This document shows positions 16,345-25,246 of a stretch of 39,933 nucleotides of DNA, in pieces. The notes under the pieces were generated by a model, which saw only the letters and a list, made by a program, of their open reading frames with translations, was not told where the DNA came from and did not search any database. The DNA is from Balneolaceae bacterium (GTDB lineage: Bacteria; Bacteroidota; Rhodothermia; Balneolales; Balneolaceae): positions 1 to 39,933 of the forward strand of contig PWLN01000350.1 in the NCBI GenBank assembly GCA_003559375.1, given 5' to 3'. How positions within the stretch are numbered: position 1 is the stretch's first letter; each line of letters opens with the position of its first letter. A program made the translations under genes and the position numbers.

Positions 16345-17757
16345 TTAGCGCCCACGCTTCATCAGATAACCAGGATCGTTCGAGATGCTTAATACATAAA
16401 CATGTGCACCCGGCAATTTTTCAGGAAGCTCAATTGTCAGGTAATTACCTTCCTGTATCCAATTTAATAGTTCTCCGGTAGCTAAAAGTGAAACTTCAGC
16501 ATCTTGCGATGCCTGTATCCATGGAATGGTGATCTTATCAGAATCAATATCATTCATAAGCATTACATATAGCGTATTATCTTTCCATGTAAATCGGAGT
16601 TCATCGTCAGCTGTTGTTTTTGCTTCAGCTGTAAACCAGGGCCGTGTTCCGTAAATAGCTTCACCATTGGTATTTAGCCATTCACCCAGGCCGAGTAACA
16701 GATTTTTCTGGATATCCGGAATCGTACCATCCGCTTTAGGGCCTACATTGAGTAATAAGTTGGCATTTTTTGAAACATTATCAACCAGCATCTGAACGAG
16801 TTCGGTTACTGTTAAATAATCCTCAAGAATCTCATTACTGTTATATCCGAATGACTGCCCCATTCCTCGTGTATTTTCCCATTTGTGGTCAATAAGCCTG
16901 TCTATTACATCGTATTCATACTCCTGAGTGAAGAAATCACCGAAGATTCCACGCACTTGCCCCCAGCGGTCATTAATTGCCACCTCCTTACCCCATTCCT
17001 CAGCCCTGTTATAATAATAGGCTACAAGCTCTCTTGTGCGAAATACTTCCAAAGGAGCCATCCAATCTCCGTCGAGCCATAGAATATCGGGTTCGAAAAG
17101 GTCAATGATCTCACGAATTTTAGCGTGCATAAATTCTATATAATCATCATTGAGGTAATCGGGATGCGGCCCCGAAAATTCCGGCGTATAGTAGTTGAGT
17201 AAACCATGATAGGAGGGGCCGTATTTCATGTTTCTTGCACGTACTGCTTCACCCAACTCAGCCATCAGATCCCGTTCCGGGCCCATTTGTGCGGCGTTCC
17301 AGTCTGTAAGTTTCGAATCCCACAGAGGGAAACCATCATGATGTTCACCTACCGGAATCACATATCTGGCCCCCGCCTTCTCAAAAAGTTCAGCCCATTC
17401 TTCAGGATCCCAGTTTTCTGCTTTCCAAAGCGGGATAAAATCTTCATATTCAAAGTTCTCGCCCCACGTATTTCTGTGATAATCATATACCGGATGTTCA
17501 CTTTGATACATATATCTGGGATACCATTCAGAGTACATCCCGCGGGGAGCCCACGCAGGTACAGAGTAGACACCCCAGTGTATGAAGATGCCAAATTTTG
17601 CATCCCGGAACCATTCCGGTGTTTCATGTTTCAAAATTGAATCCCAATTTTGATTCCATGTCTGTGCCATAACCGTGTAATTGAAGGTTTGCAGGGTAAA
17701 GAAAAAAACAAATACATAAGTTAATATACAGGCGAATTTTTGATGGCAGGTTTTCAT
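16345..17757 (-). CDS. Alpha-L-fucosidase, GH29 family
   Basis: 470 residues with an N-terminal hydrophobic leader (about 10-31, ending VMAQ), so exported. Family blocks: WFRDAKFGIFIHWGVYSVPAWAPRGMYSEWY, GARYVIPVGEHHDGFPLWDS, and FEPDILWLDGDW, where Asp229 aligns with the GH29 nucleophile. KNANLLLNVGPKADGTIP is the conserved segment after the catalytic core. It removes alpha-L-fucosyl residues from glycans by a retaining mechanism. The acid/base residue is poorly conserved in this family and I do not assign it. It stands alone: no SusC/SusD pair, sulfatase or other glycosidase is adjacent, so its use (algal fucan, mucilage or self-glycan) is unknown. Confidence 0.93.
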   Translation of the reverse strand: MKTCHQKFACILTYVFVFFFTLQTFNYTVMAQTWNQNWDSILKHETPEWFRDAKFGIFIHWGVYSVPAWAPRGMYSEWYPRYMYQSEHPVYDYHRNTWGENFEYEDFIPLWKAENWDPEEWAELFEKAGARYVIPVGEHHDGFPLWDSKLTDWNAAQMGPERDLMAELGEAVRARNMKYGPSYHGLLNYYTPEFSGPHPDYLNDDYIEFMHAKIREIIDLFEPDILWLDGDWMAPLEVFRTRELVAYYYNRAEEWGKEVAINDRWGQVRGIFGDFFTQEYEYDVIDRLIDHKWENTRGMGQSFGYNSNEILEDYLTVTELVQMLVDNVSKNANLLLNVGPKADGTIPDIQKNLLLGLGEWLNTNGEAIYGTRPWFTAEAKTTADDELRFTWKDNTLYVMLMNDIDSDKITIPWIQASQDAEVSLLATGELLNWIQEGNYLTIELPEKLPGAHVYVLSISNDPGYLMKRGR

Positions 17758-17995
17758 AGTGTTGAATTGGTTAATTAGATATTAAAGTCTATAATTAATT
17801 TAATAGATAAAAGAGTGAAAATGAAAAGCTGGAGAGGAGCGGAAGCACCGACAAACATGTCGGGATGATAAGTGAACCACTTGCGCTATCTACTACGCCA
17901 AGTTTACTCGCGAAGTATCAACGAAGTTGTGGCTTCTTAGAACTGGAAACCTTTGCCGGGTAGAAAAGCCGGATTTTCAAAACTTTTAAAGACCG
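17758..17995. other. Unexplained 238-bp spacer
   Basis: No gene recognised. It holds a small stem CCGAC/GTCGG (17848-17863) beside a purine-rich tract, then a GC-richer stretch (about 17875-17935) unlike the surrounding AT-rich spacers. It may be a fragment of a dispersed repeat or a small RNA; nothing here decides which. Confidence 0.3.
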
Positions 17996-18604
17996 TCATT
18001 CTGATAATTGAATTTTTTTTAAAAATTGTGCATAACCCATTGAATCTTCGCTTTTCAAAACGATTTTTTCAGTGATATTTTCCAGAAATGATTCACTCAA
18101 TACCGGGTAAGGGTCACCGAACCACTCTAATGCAAAGGTGTAATAAGTTTTTTTATTGATACCAATTTTTGTGTACTCAACCTGGCACCCACAGTCAATA
18201 ATTTCAGTAATGGGAACTATTTCAGGGCTCCTGTTACCATCTAAATCTTTTAATTTAATTCCCATCCTTCTTTTCAGGGTTGCGATCCATCTGTATTTAT
18301 TCAAGGATATAATTTCTTGGGCTACCGGATCAATCTGATTCACACCAAAACTCCATTTGATCCACTCTTCATAAAGGCCTTTTACGTTAGGCGAAAGCTT
18401 TCCCAATACAGGAGAGCTGATACGATGTTTCACTTCGATATTTCCCTCACGCAGTTTGATGTTCACGTCATCTTTTTCCAGCGGCAGATAAAAATCTGTT
18501 CTGGATTCGATATTTTCAAAATTTAAGCCATATCGTGTGAACCATTCAGATATCGAGCGGTCTGGTTGATCCGAAAACCATCTTATTTCTTTGCTTTTAT
18601 ACAT
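17996..18604 (-). CDS. Conserved hypothetical protein, possibly CYTH-like
   Basis: 202 residues from the ATG at 18604. The longer track start (18742) would read through the citrate synthase terminator and overlap that gene, so I reject it. There is no signal peptide or membrane helix. The N-terminus KEIRWF, then SRTDFYLP, NIKLREGNIEVKHR and later TFALEWFGD give alternating charged beta-strands with EXK- and R-type residues. That is the look of a CYTH/triphosphate-tunnel fold, whose members bind polyphosphate or nucleotide triphosphates. This is a weak fold-level guess and the function is unknown. It follows citrate synthase on the same strand but is separated from it by a terminator, so is likely transcribed independently. 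Confidence 0.6.
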   Translation of the reverse strand: MYKSKEIRWFSDQPDRSISEWFTRYGLNFENIESRTDFYLPLEKDDVNIKLREGNIEVKHRISSPVLGKLSPNVKGLYEEWIKWSFGVNQIDPVAQEIISLNKYRWIATLKRRMGIKLKDLDGNRSPEIVPITEIIDCGCQVEYTKIGINKKTYYTFALEWFGDPYPVLSESFLENITEKIVLKSEDSMGYAQFLKKIQLSE

Positions 18605-18640
18605 AGGTTGAAATGAGATCAAATGATGTGCAGATACTAA

Positions 18641-18678
18641 ATTAAAAAGCCCTGTCAAACATAGTTTAACAGGGCTTT
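18641..18678 (-). terminator. Intrinsic terminator after citrate synthase
   Basis: On the minus strand AAAGCCCTGT pairs with ACAGGGCTTT (10 bp; 13-nt loop), followed by further Ts and an AT-rich tail. It starts 20 bp after the citrate synthase stop. Confidence 0.88.
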
Positions 18679-18698
18679 CATATTTTAGAAAAAAGTTT

Positions 18699-19853
18699 TT
18701 AACGATCTTCGACTGGTGTCCATGGCAGGTTTTTTTCACCAATATAGAGAGCGCGTGGCCGAATGAGACGATTGTTTGCTTTTTGCTCGAAGAAATGTGC
18801 TGTCCAGCCTGAAATTCGGCTCATTGCGAAAATGCACGTGTACAGATCTGGTTGAATTCCTATGGAGTAGTAAACGGTTGCAGAGAAAAAGTCAACGTTT
18901 GGGTCGATATTTTTCTCTTCCTTCATAGTTTTTACCATGGCTTCCGACCATTCATAGAGGTATACATGACCTGTTTCTTCAGATAGCTCTTTCGACATTT
19001 TACGTAAATGATATGCCCTGGGGTCGAATGTTTTATAAACCCTGTGGCCAAAGCCCATAATCTTCTCTTTGCGGTCGAGCTTGGCTTTCGTGAAGGCAAC
19101 CGGATCAGCATTTTCACCCTGCTCTTTTAAAATAAGTAAAGTATTCATAACGGCAGTATTTGCACCACCATGAAGTGGCCCTTTCAGAGCGCCAATGGCA
19201 CCGCTTACAGCTGAGAAGATATCAGATTCTGTGGCACAGATACTACGGCATGTAAATGTTGATGCATTCATTCCGTGTTCTGCATGAAGTACGAGACATA
19301 AATCCATTACCCGTTCAGCAGCCTGTCCCGGCTTTTCATCATTCAACATGTACAGGAAATTGAATGCAGTGCTTCCATCCTTAAGTGGAGCTACTACCTC
19401 TTTGCCATTTCTGGCCCTGTCGAAAGCTGCGATAATGGTAGGAATCTGGGCGGTCATAATGATTGCATTGTATTCATCAGAAGCATCATCATCAACAAAA
19501 TCGGCTAACATGGAAACGGCAGATCGAACCACTGCCATGGGTTCGGCTTTTGGATTCGTAGTTTTTATATACGTGAGCACCGGTTCAGGCAGCTCTCTGT
19601 TTGCCTGTAGTTTTTTATGTAGTTCATCAAGTTCGGTTTGATTTGGAAGACGGTCATACCAAAGCAGGAAACAAACTTCTTCGAATGTGGCGTTTTCTGC
19701 AAGGGTGTCTATATGATAGCCGGAATAGATGAGTTCACCGGTCTGGCCGTTGATGTTACTTTTTGTAGTCGAAAAAGCAACAATTCCATCAAGCCCCTTG
19801 TTGATATGTGGATATTCGTTTAGATCAATATGTGATAGGTTGTGCTCCGCCAT
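18699..19853 (-). CDS. gltA: Citrate synthase
   Basis: 384 residues, the length of the short bacterial/archaeal (type I-like) enzyme. Catalytic blocks are present: HAEHGMNAST, GPLHGGANTAVM and GFGHRVYKTFDPRA (substrate-binding His and Arg), and the C-terminal RISGWTAHFFEQKANNRLIRP. It condenses oxaloacetate with acetyl-CoA to enter the TCA cycle. The sequence alone does not exclude 2-methylcitrate synthase, but there are no prp genes nearby, so citrate synthase is preferred. Start ATG 19853 gives MAEHNLSHIDLNEYPHINKGLDG. It is monocistronic, ended by the terminator at 18641-18678. Confidence 0.93.
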   Translation of the reverse strand: MAEHNLSHIDLNEYPHINKGLDGIVAFSTTKSNINGQTGELIYSGYHIDTLAENATFEEVCFLLWYDRLPNQTELDELHKKLQANRELPEPVLTYIKTTNPKAEPMAVVRSAVSMLADFVDDDASDEYNAIIMTAQIPTIIAAFDRARNGKEVVAPLKDGSTAFNFLYMLNDEKPGQAAERVMDLCLVLHAEHGMNASTFTCRSICATESDIFSAVSGAIGALKGPLHGGANTAVMNTLLILKEQGENADPVAFTKAKLDRKEKIMGFGHRVYKTFDPRAYHLRKMSKELSEETGHVYLYEWSEAMVKTMKEEKNIDPNVDFFSATVYYSIGIQPDLYTCIFAMSRISGWTAHFFEQKANNRLIRPRALYIGEKNLPWTPVEDR

Positions 19854-20084
19854 TTCTTATTCTGATTTAATATTTTCAGGTTATTGCACTGGTTCATGCC
19901 GTTTCCCGGCGTATTGTAATTCAGCATAATTGAGCTGAAATAGTCCTGAATGTTAGCCGTTCAGTGCATCTGTATAAGTTAGTTAAAATACAAAAGAGTG
20001 TTTGAATTTAGAAGCTCTTTTGAATTGTTTTAACAGTTGAATTTCAGAATATATAACAGTTCTGATTTAATCTGGATTCCGAAT

Positions 20085-20861
20085 TCATACAGATTCAGAT
20101 GAATTTCTTTTTGCCTGGTTCCAATAATAATCCATCTCTTCAAGATTAGATTCTGAGATGGTTTTTCCGTTTTCCTCAAGTTTTTTCTCAATGTATCTGA
20201 AGCGGTCTTCAAATTTTTTATTGGCAAGCCTGATGGAATCTTCAGCATTCAGTTTAAGAAGACGGCCTACATTTACAAGGCTGAATAGTAAATCCCCGAA
20301 TTCTTCCCTGCGGTTTTCATGATTCTGGGAAGCAATCGAACCTCTCCATTCATCAATCTCTTCATTCAGCTTTTCCCATGCAAGCTGCCATTCTGCCCAG
20401 TCAAAACCAACATTTGCTGCTTTTTCCTGCATCCGCTGTGCCCTGATGAGTCCTGGCAATTGTTTTGGTATTCCATCCAGTATCGAATCTTTTCCTTCCT
20501 TGAGTTTTATGGTTTCCCAGTTAGACGCAACTTCAGCGGTGTTTTTAACATCCGTTTCTCCAAAAACATGAGGATGTCTGCGTATCAATTTTTCTGATAT
20601 CCGGAAAATTACATCATCTATCGTAAATTTATTTGTTTCTGAAGCGATACTGCTATGAAAAATAACGTGGAGCAGCAAATCACCAAGCTCTTTTGACAGT
20701 TCATCGTAATCTTTTTTTTCGATGGCATCAACGGTTTCATACGCTTCTTCGATTAGATTGTCTTTGATAGATTCATGCGTTTGTTCGCGATCCCATGGAC
20801 ACTCTTTTCTTAAAATGGTTATCAGCTCAACAAGGTCTTCAAATTTTCGAGATGGCAACAT
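20085..20861 (-). CDS. mazG: Nucleoside triphosphate pyrophosphohydrolase MazG
   Basis: 258 residues, the two-domain MazG length. The first domain shows CPWDREQTHESIKDNLIEEAYETVDAI with the metal-binding EExxE and ELGD groups. The second has a degenerate repeat of the same helices (AWEKLNEEIDEW...EEFGDLLFSLVNVGRLL). It hydrolyses (d)NTPs to NMP and pyrophosphate, cleaning the nucleotide pool and, in some bacteria, affecting ppGpp levels. Cytosolic. A 230-bp spacer separates it from citrate synthase downstream; it is a lone gene by spacing. The ATG at 20861 is the natural start. Confidence 0.94.
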   Translation of the reverse strand: MLPSRKFEDLVELITILRKECPWDREQTHESIKDNLIEEAYETVDAIEKKDYDELSKELGDLLLHVIFHSSIASETNKFTIDDVIFRISEKLIRRHPHVFGETDVKNTAEVASNWETIKLKEGKDSILDGIPKQLPGLIRAQRMQEKAANVGFDWAEWQLAWEKLNEEIDEWRGSIASQNHENRREEFGDLLFSLVNVGRLLKLNAEDSIRLANKKFEDRFRYIEKKLEENGKTISESNLEEMDYYWNQAKRNSSESV

Positions 20862-21005
20862 ATACTTCGTTCATAGATTTCATGTATCATTTGAAAGTAG
20901 TAAAAAATCATGCTGTTTTTATCTTTAAAAGTATAGCATGATAAATTGATTATATCTGATTATTGGCTGGAATCTTGAAGGGCAACCTTTTTTTATTGAT
21001 CGAAA

Positions 21006-22271
21006 TCAGGTTTGCCTTTTCTTTTTCTCAGCTGCCGGGAACAAAACATTATTGAGTATCAGCCTGTAACCGGGGCTGTTGGGGTGCAGGCTCAGGTCTG
21101 TGGGGGGATCGCCTACTCTATGAGTATAATCTTCGGGATCATGTCCTCCATAAAAGGTGAATGTACCCTGGCCATGATTTCCATGGATATATTTTGCCTG
21201 GTCGCGCCCGGGCGATTCACCCAGGATCACAACATTGCTTTTGATCTTGTCTTTCTGAAATGCAGTGGCCTGTCCATAAAATCCTCGTATACTGCTCACA
21301 TGATTTTGAGTGAGCATTGTTGGAACAGGGTCCCATTTCGCCGAAAACTCAAATAAAGTAAAATAATCGAGGCTCTCGCTGATCCGATTCAGATCTACCT
21401 CTATGTCAATATCTGCATGTTCGTAGATATAAGGATCTGTATTTACCTGAAAGTTTTCAAACGCAAAAGTGTTTGAGAAATTGAGTCGTTCATTCACATT
21501 GGGATCAACCGGATCTCCATCCAATGGTGTTGGTACGATATCGAGGCCGTCTGCAGCAAGTGCTATATCGAATGTATCCGTAGCCGAACACATGGCGAAC
21601 ATAAAACCCCCGGCTGCCACAAAATCCCTGATCTCGTGAACAACTGCCAATTTAAGCTGGCTCACTTTTTCAAAACCAAGTTCTGCAGCCATCTCCTCAA
21701 GCTGTCTCACTCTCGTGATATACCATGGAGCATTCCTGTACATTGCCCAGAATTTTCCGTATTGGCCTGTAAAGTCTTCATGGTGCAGGTGGAGCCAGTC
21801 ATAATCACTCAGTACACCGGATAATATTTCAATATCATAAACTGTATCGTAAGGTATCTCCGCATAATCCAGTGCAAGCGTTACCGCATCATCCCAGGGG
21901 AGGGAAAGAGGAGGTGAATAAACGGCAATTTTGGGTGCCGTTTCAAGATTAATGCTGGCCATGTTAACGTTCGGCTGTTCAACATAATTTATGATTTCAG
22001 CTGCTTCAGCCTCCGATATTACTTCTACCCTTACGTTGCGAATACGGCTCTTTCTGACAATTTCATTTTGGTTTGTTGTTAAAAAGCTGCCGCCTCTGTA
22101 GTTTAACAGCCACATGCCACTCTCGCCATCAGCTATATGATTAAATATAATACCATAAGCCTTCAGGTGGTTTGTCTGGCTGGCATCCATTGGAATTAAA
22201 ACCCTTTCCTGTGCCTGCAGCGTAGTGGCTGATGTTATTAAACCAACTATGATGAATAAAATTAACTTCAT
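21006..22271 (-). CDS. Secreted conserved protein (often labelled asparagine synthetase B in Bacteroidota)
   Basis: 421 residues with a signal peptide (about 1-20, ending LQAQ). RVLIPMDASQTNHLKAYGI and WLLNYRGGSF are the recognisable family opening. A central block (YSPPLSLPWDDAV...YDWLHLHHEDFTGQYG, then FVAAGGFMFAMCSATDTFDIAL) looks like a class I glutamine-amidotransferase/ThuA-like fold with a Cys in FAMCSAT. From memory, relatives are automatically named asparagine synthetase B, but neither the N-terminal-Cys glutaminase nor the synthetase domain of AsnB is present, so that name should not be trusted. It lies 10 bp downstream of the TPR gene and is probably the last gene of maf-TPR-this. 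The function is unknown; periplasmic or surface location is likely. Confidence 0.75.
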   Translation of the reverse strand: MKLILFIIVGLITSATTLQAQERVLIPMDASQTNHLKAYGIIFNHIADGESGMWLLNYRGGSFLTTNQNEIVRKSRIRNVRVEVISEAEAAEIINYVEQPNVNMASINLETAPKIAVYSPPLSLPWDDAVTLALDYAEIPYDTVYDIEILSGVLSDYDWLHLHHEDFTGQYGKFWAMYRNAPWYITRVRQLEEMAAELGFEKVSQLKLAVVHEIRDFVAAGGFMFAMCSATDTFDIALAADGLDIVPTPLDGDPVDPNVNERLNFSNTFAFENFQVNTDPYIYEHADIDIEVDLNRISESLDYFTLFEFSAKWDPVPTMLTQNHVSSIRGFYGQATAFQKDKIKSNVVILGESPGRDQAKYIHGNHGQGTFTFYGGHDPEDYTHRVGDPPTDLSLHPNSPGYRLILNNVLFPAAEKKKRQT

Positions 22272-22281
22272 ATCGGTAGTT

Positions 22282-24258
22282 TTAAATAGATGAAAAATCT
22301 AACGCTTGTAATTTATCTCTCACAAAAGGTGCATAAAAACCATCAGGAAATTCCATGATAATATCTTCAAGGAGTTCGGTGAGATAATCTACTGAAAGTT
22401 TGGATGCAACAAGGAAATATTGTTTGTTAAAAAAACGGTCTTCAGCAGTAATGTGTGTGTCAGTAGTTTCAGTTTGAGAATCAGTTCCAATGAAGTTGTA
22501 GCTGTAATCAGCTATTGTAACATCGCCATTGGCAAGAAGATAAGATTCAATCAGCATGGCTTTATCCCATAACAGGCGTTCTTTCAGAGGTGAATAAGGT
22601 TGAGAGTTCAGTACGCGGTCAATCAGTGATAATAAAAGCAGGTTGTATTTTGCCGGTATAGTCGCATTTAATTCAACCAAAAGGTCATCAGCAAATGGAT
22701 GATGGGTATTCGCCAAAATAGGCTCAAGCTGATCCAGAGCTTCTTCGTAACTACCAGTATGAATGCCAAATAAACTTTCACTGATATTTCTGAGAACAGT
22801 ACCTGTTGTATCAGCGCGCTTTCCATTTTTTATCCACATGCGAAGCTTGATTGCATCATTTGCGTAAAATGAGGTATGCCGGCGTTCAAGGCTCCTGAGC
22901 TGTATGTCGGCAAATTCGAAATCACCGGCAAAAAAATCGGCCAGGCTAAGGTAGTAACGCGCTCGTTCCGACAGATTAGAGTTATCTGTAGACCTGTCGG
23001 CACGAGTTAGTGTTTGCCGGGCAGTTATGAAATCTTTCTTGAACATGGCTATTCTGCCTTCAGCATAATAAGTAAAAGCGTCATCTATGGCAGCCGGAAC
23101 ATTTTTCATTTCATGGTACCAATGCTCTGCTTTATCAATATCTTTATAGAAATCAATTGAGAGGTCTATAATTCGAGAAAAAACCCTGTCGATTCGGTCA
23201 TAATTTGGTGCACTTATTATGATTTGTTCATTCAGGTGATATGCTTTGGTTTTTAACTCGTTGTATCTGAGCTCAGATTCAAGATTATTCTGCTGGAGAT
23301 ACTGAACCCATTGAGTATAGACCATGGCAAGTTCTTCACGAGCCCGATTGCGAACTGTTTCGCTGCTGTCGTCGAGGTAATATTCATAGGCTTGTACAGC
23401 GAGTTCAAACTGCCTTGCTGAAAGAAACTGAGTTGCAAGTGAAAAAAGAGAATAGATCGTATACCCGGTTCTGTTTTCGTATTGACGGGCGAGGGTAAAT
23501 GCACGCTGATACTCTTCAGTTTCAAGGAGCAGCCATGCCAGAAGCTGATAAAGAGGGGAGTATGCTTTATGGTTAATATCCAAATCCATAAGCTGGTCTT
23601 CGAGTTCGAATGCTGCAATTTGATACAAATTGTTATCCCGCATTCTCAGGAACCTTTGCTGCACCAGGCTCATTTGGTCGGGAGAATGAATGATGAGCCT
23701 GAAGTACTGTTTAACAGACTCCTCAAACCTGCCGGCCTGCATGTAGGTGTTGGCAAGTTCATTTAAAAACATTGTTTCATCCCGGAAGTAATTCTGTGCA
23801 GAGCGATAGAGCTCAATTGCAGCGTCATATTCCTGACGTTCCAGCATCGAAGAGCCAATTGTAAAGTAGGCCTGGATATTGCTGCGGTTTTCATTCATCA
23901 GAGTCATCCATAACTCATATGCCTCATCCCTGTTACCTCTGAGATGAAAAATTTCGGCTAAACGCAGTGGAGAGCGTAATCCGTATCTGTTATCTCGAAT
24001 CTGTTCACGTGTTACAGCTTCAGCTTCGTCAAACATTTTGAGATTGATAAGGCACTCAGTGTATTGGTCAAAAAAAACATACGACCTGGGGTTGTTTCTG
24101 TAAAGTTCTTCGAAGATGGGTAATGCTTCTTCATATTTCTGTTGTTGCATCAACCTGTTGGCTTGTTGGTATTCATTAACCTGAGAGTAACACAACGATG
24201 TGAGCAGAACTGAAAAGAGAATTGTATATAGTAAAAAACGCAACATTTGAAAGGTCAT
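22282..24258 (-). CDS. TPR-repeat protein, exported
   Basis: 658 residues. A hydrophobic leader (about 5-25) ends in CYSQ. Tetratricopeptide-like helical pairs then fill most of the chain: YQQANRLMQQQKYEEALPIFEELYRNNP, AEIFHLRGNRDEAYELW, IGSSMLERQEYDAAIELYRSA and ELANTYMQAGRFEESVKQYF are clear. The start overlaps the maf stop as ATGA, and the next gene begins 10 bp after its stop, so the three are likely co-transcribed. An alternative start at Met5 (24246) would give a more usual leader. TPRs mediate protein binding; the partner is not known. The C-terminal third is less regular and contains no catalytic motif I recognise. Confidence 0.85.
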   Translation of the reverse strand: MTFQMLRFLLYTILFSVLLTSLCYSQVNEYQQANRLMQQQKYEEALPIFEELYRNNPRSYVFFDQYTECLINLKMFDEAEAVTREQIRDNRYGLRSPLRLAEIFHLRGNRDEAYELWMTLMNENRSNIQAYFTIGSSMLERQEYDAAIELYRSAQNYFRDETMFLNELANTYMQAGRFEESVKQYFRLIIHSPDQMSLVQQRFLRMRDNNLYQIAAFELEDQLMDLDINHKAYSPLYQLLAWLLLETEEYQRAFTLARQYENRTGYTIYSLFSLATQFLSARQFELAVQAYEYYLDDSSETVRNRAREELAMVYTQWVQYLQQNNLESELRYNELKTKAYHLNEQIIISAPNYDRIDRVFSRIIDLSIDFYKDIDKAEHWYHEMKNVPAAIDDAFTYYAEGRIAMFKKDFITARQTLTRADRSTDNSNLSERARYYLSLADFFAGDFEFADIQLRSLERRHTSFYANDAIKLRMWIKNGKRADTTGTVLRNISESLFGIHTGSYEEALDQLEPILANTHHPFADDLLVELNATIPAKYNLLLLSLIDRVLNSQPYSPLKERLLWDKAMLIESYLLANGDVTIADYSYNFIGTDSQTETTDTHITAEDRFFNKQYFLVASKLSVDYLTELLEDIIMEFPDGFYAPFVRDKLQALDFSSI

Positions 24259-24863
24259 TGCTGATGAAATAATGTTTTATGTATGTTAGGCATCTCTTTT
24301 TTTAGATGTTGATAAAAACTGTTAAGGGGAAACCCGACAACATTATAATAATCACCACTGATTTTTTTAACGAACAGTGACCCTGAATCGTCCTGAATAC
24401 CATAAGCGCCTGCTTTGTCAAATGGACTTCCACCCTGTATATATAGATCAATTTCTGATTCATCCAACGGAGAAAAGGTCACATTTGTTCTCTCGGCAAA
24501 TGAAAAATCTTTTATAATGGTTCCTTTTTCTTCCAATCTGGCTATATATACACCTGAATACACCTCATGTTTTCTGCCACTTAGAAGACTCAGCATTCTT
24601 CGGGCATCATCTGTTCCTGCAGGTTTACCCAGAATTTTTCCATCAATCACTACAATAGTGTCTGCAGCAATAATAAGGCAATGTGAATGGCGTTTGGCAA
24701 CATCTTGCCCTTTTATTTTTGCAAGATGCCGGACAATCTTCTTATAGCTTTTGTTATTGATAATCTCTTCATGTATATCAGATGGATCTGTTTCAAAATT
24801 TACTCCAATCTGTTTCAGCAACGTTGCACGCCTTGCACTTGCTGATGCAAGAATTACCTTCAT
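24255..24863 (-). CDS. maf: Maf family nucleotide pyrophosphatase
   Basis: 202 residues, the normal Maf length. The N-terminus VILASASARRATLLKQIGVNFE is the family signature SxSxRR. IIAADTIVVIDGKILGKP holds the catalytic Asp, and SGRKHEVYSGV and GAYGIQDDSG are the other conserved blocks. Maf proteins hydrolyse dTTP/UTP or modified nucleotides to the monophosphate, limiting misincorporation, and have been linked to division arrest. It is the first gene of the maf-TPR-secreted protein unit and divergent from the DUF3098-like gene. The track name MKVILASASARR start is the obvious one. Confidence 0.94.
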   Translation of the reverse strand: MKVILASASARRATLLKQIGVNFETDPSDIHEEIINNKSYKKIVRHLAKIKGQDVAKRHSHCLIIAADTIVVIDGKILGKPAGTDDARRMLSLLSGRKHEVYSGVYIARLEEKGTIIKDFSFAERTNVTFSPLDESEIDLYIQGGSPFDKAGAYGIQDDSGSLFVKKISGDYYNVVGFPLNSFYQHLKKEMPNIHKTLFHQQ

Positions 24864-24978
24864 AATATTTATGAAATTATAACCGGTTTCATTTTTTCAG
24901 TTATTCAGGAATTGAATAACTTACGCAATCGCAATTGTACATAAAACCAATAAATCACTAAATGATCAGGTAACCTTT

Positions 24979-25239
24979 ATGCCGGAGAAGAAAAAGCTGA
25001 GAACTAAAAAAGAGATAAAGCCAATGCTTTTCACTTCATTGAATTACAAAACGTTGGGTATGGGAGTACTATTAGTTCTCACAGGTTTTACAATTATGCG
25101 TATCGAAAATGAAGTATACGGTTTTATCTCTCTTTATATCGCACCGCTTATAATTCTTGCAGGTTATATTATTGTAATATTTGCAATCCTGAAAAAAGAA
25201 CCTGAAACCGGTAATCCCGGTTTGAATTCTTCTAAATAA
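24979..25239 (+). CDS. Small two-helix membrane protein, DUF3098-like
   Basis: 86 residues: a basic N-terminal tail (KKKLRTKKEIKP), then two membrane helices (about 28-44 and 50-72) and a short polar tail. The spacing and residues (LNYKTLGMGVLLVLTGF, IAPLIILAGYIIVIFAILKK) recall the DUF3098 family of Bacteroidota, but I am not certain. It begins a tight + strand unit: 7 bp separate its stop from the DUF92 gene, which in turn overlaps the symporter. Function unknown. Confidence 0.7.
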   Translation: MPEKKKLRTKKEIKPMLFTSLNYKTLGMGVLLVLTGFTIMRIENEVYGFISLYIAPLIILAGYIIVIFAILKKEPETGNPGLNSSK

Positions 25240-25246
25240 TTCTGTT

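Noticed and set aside
18605-18742. Upstream extension of the CYTH-like ORF
   Set aside because: It would run through the citrate synthase terminator and overlap that gene; the ATG at 18604 is better.
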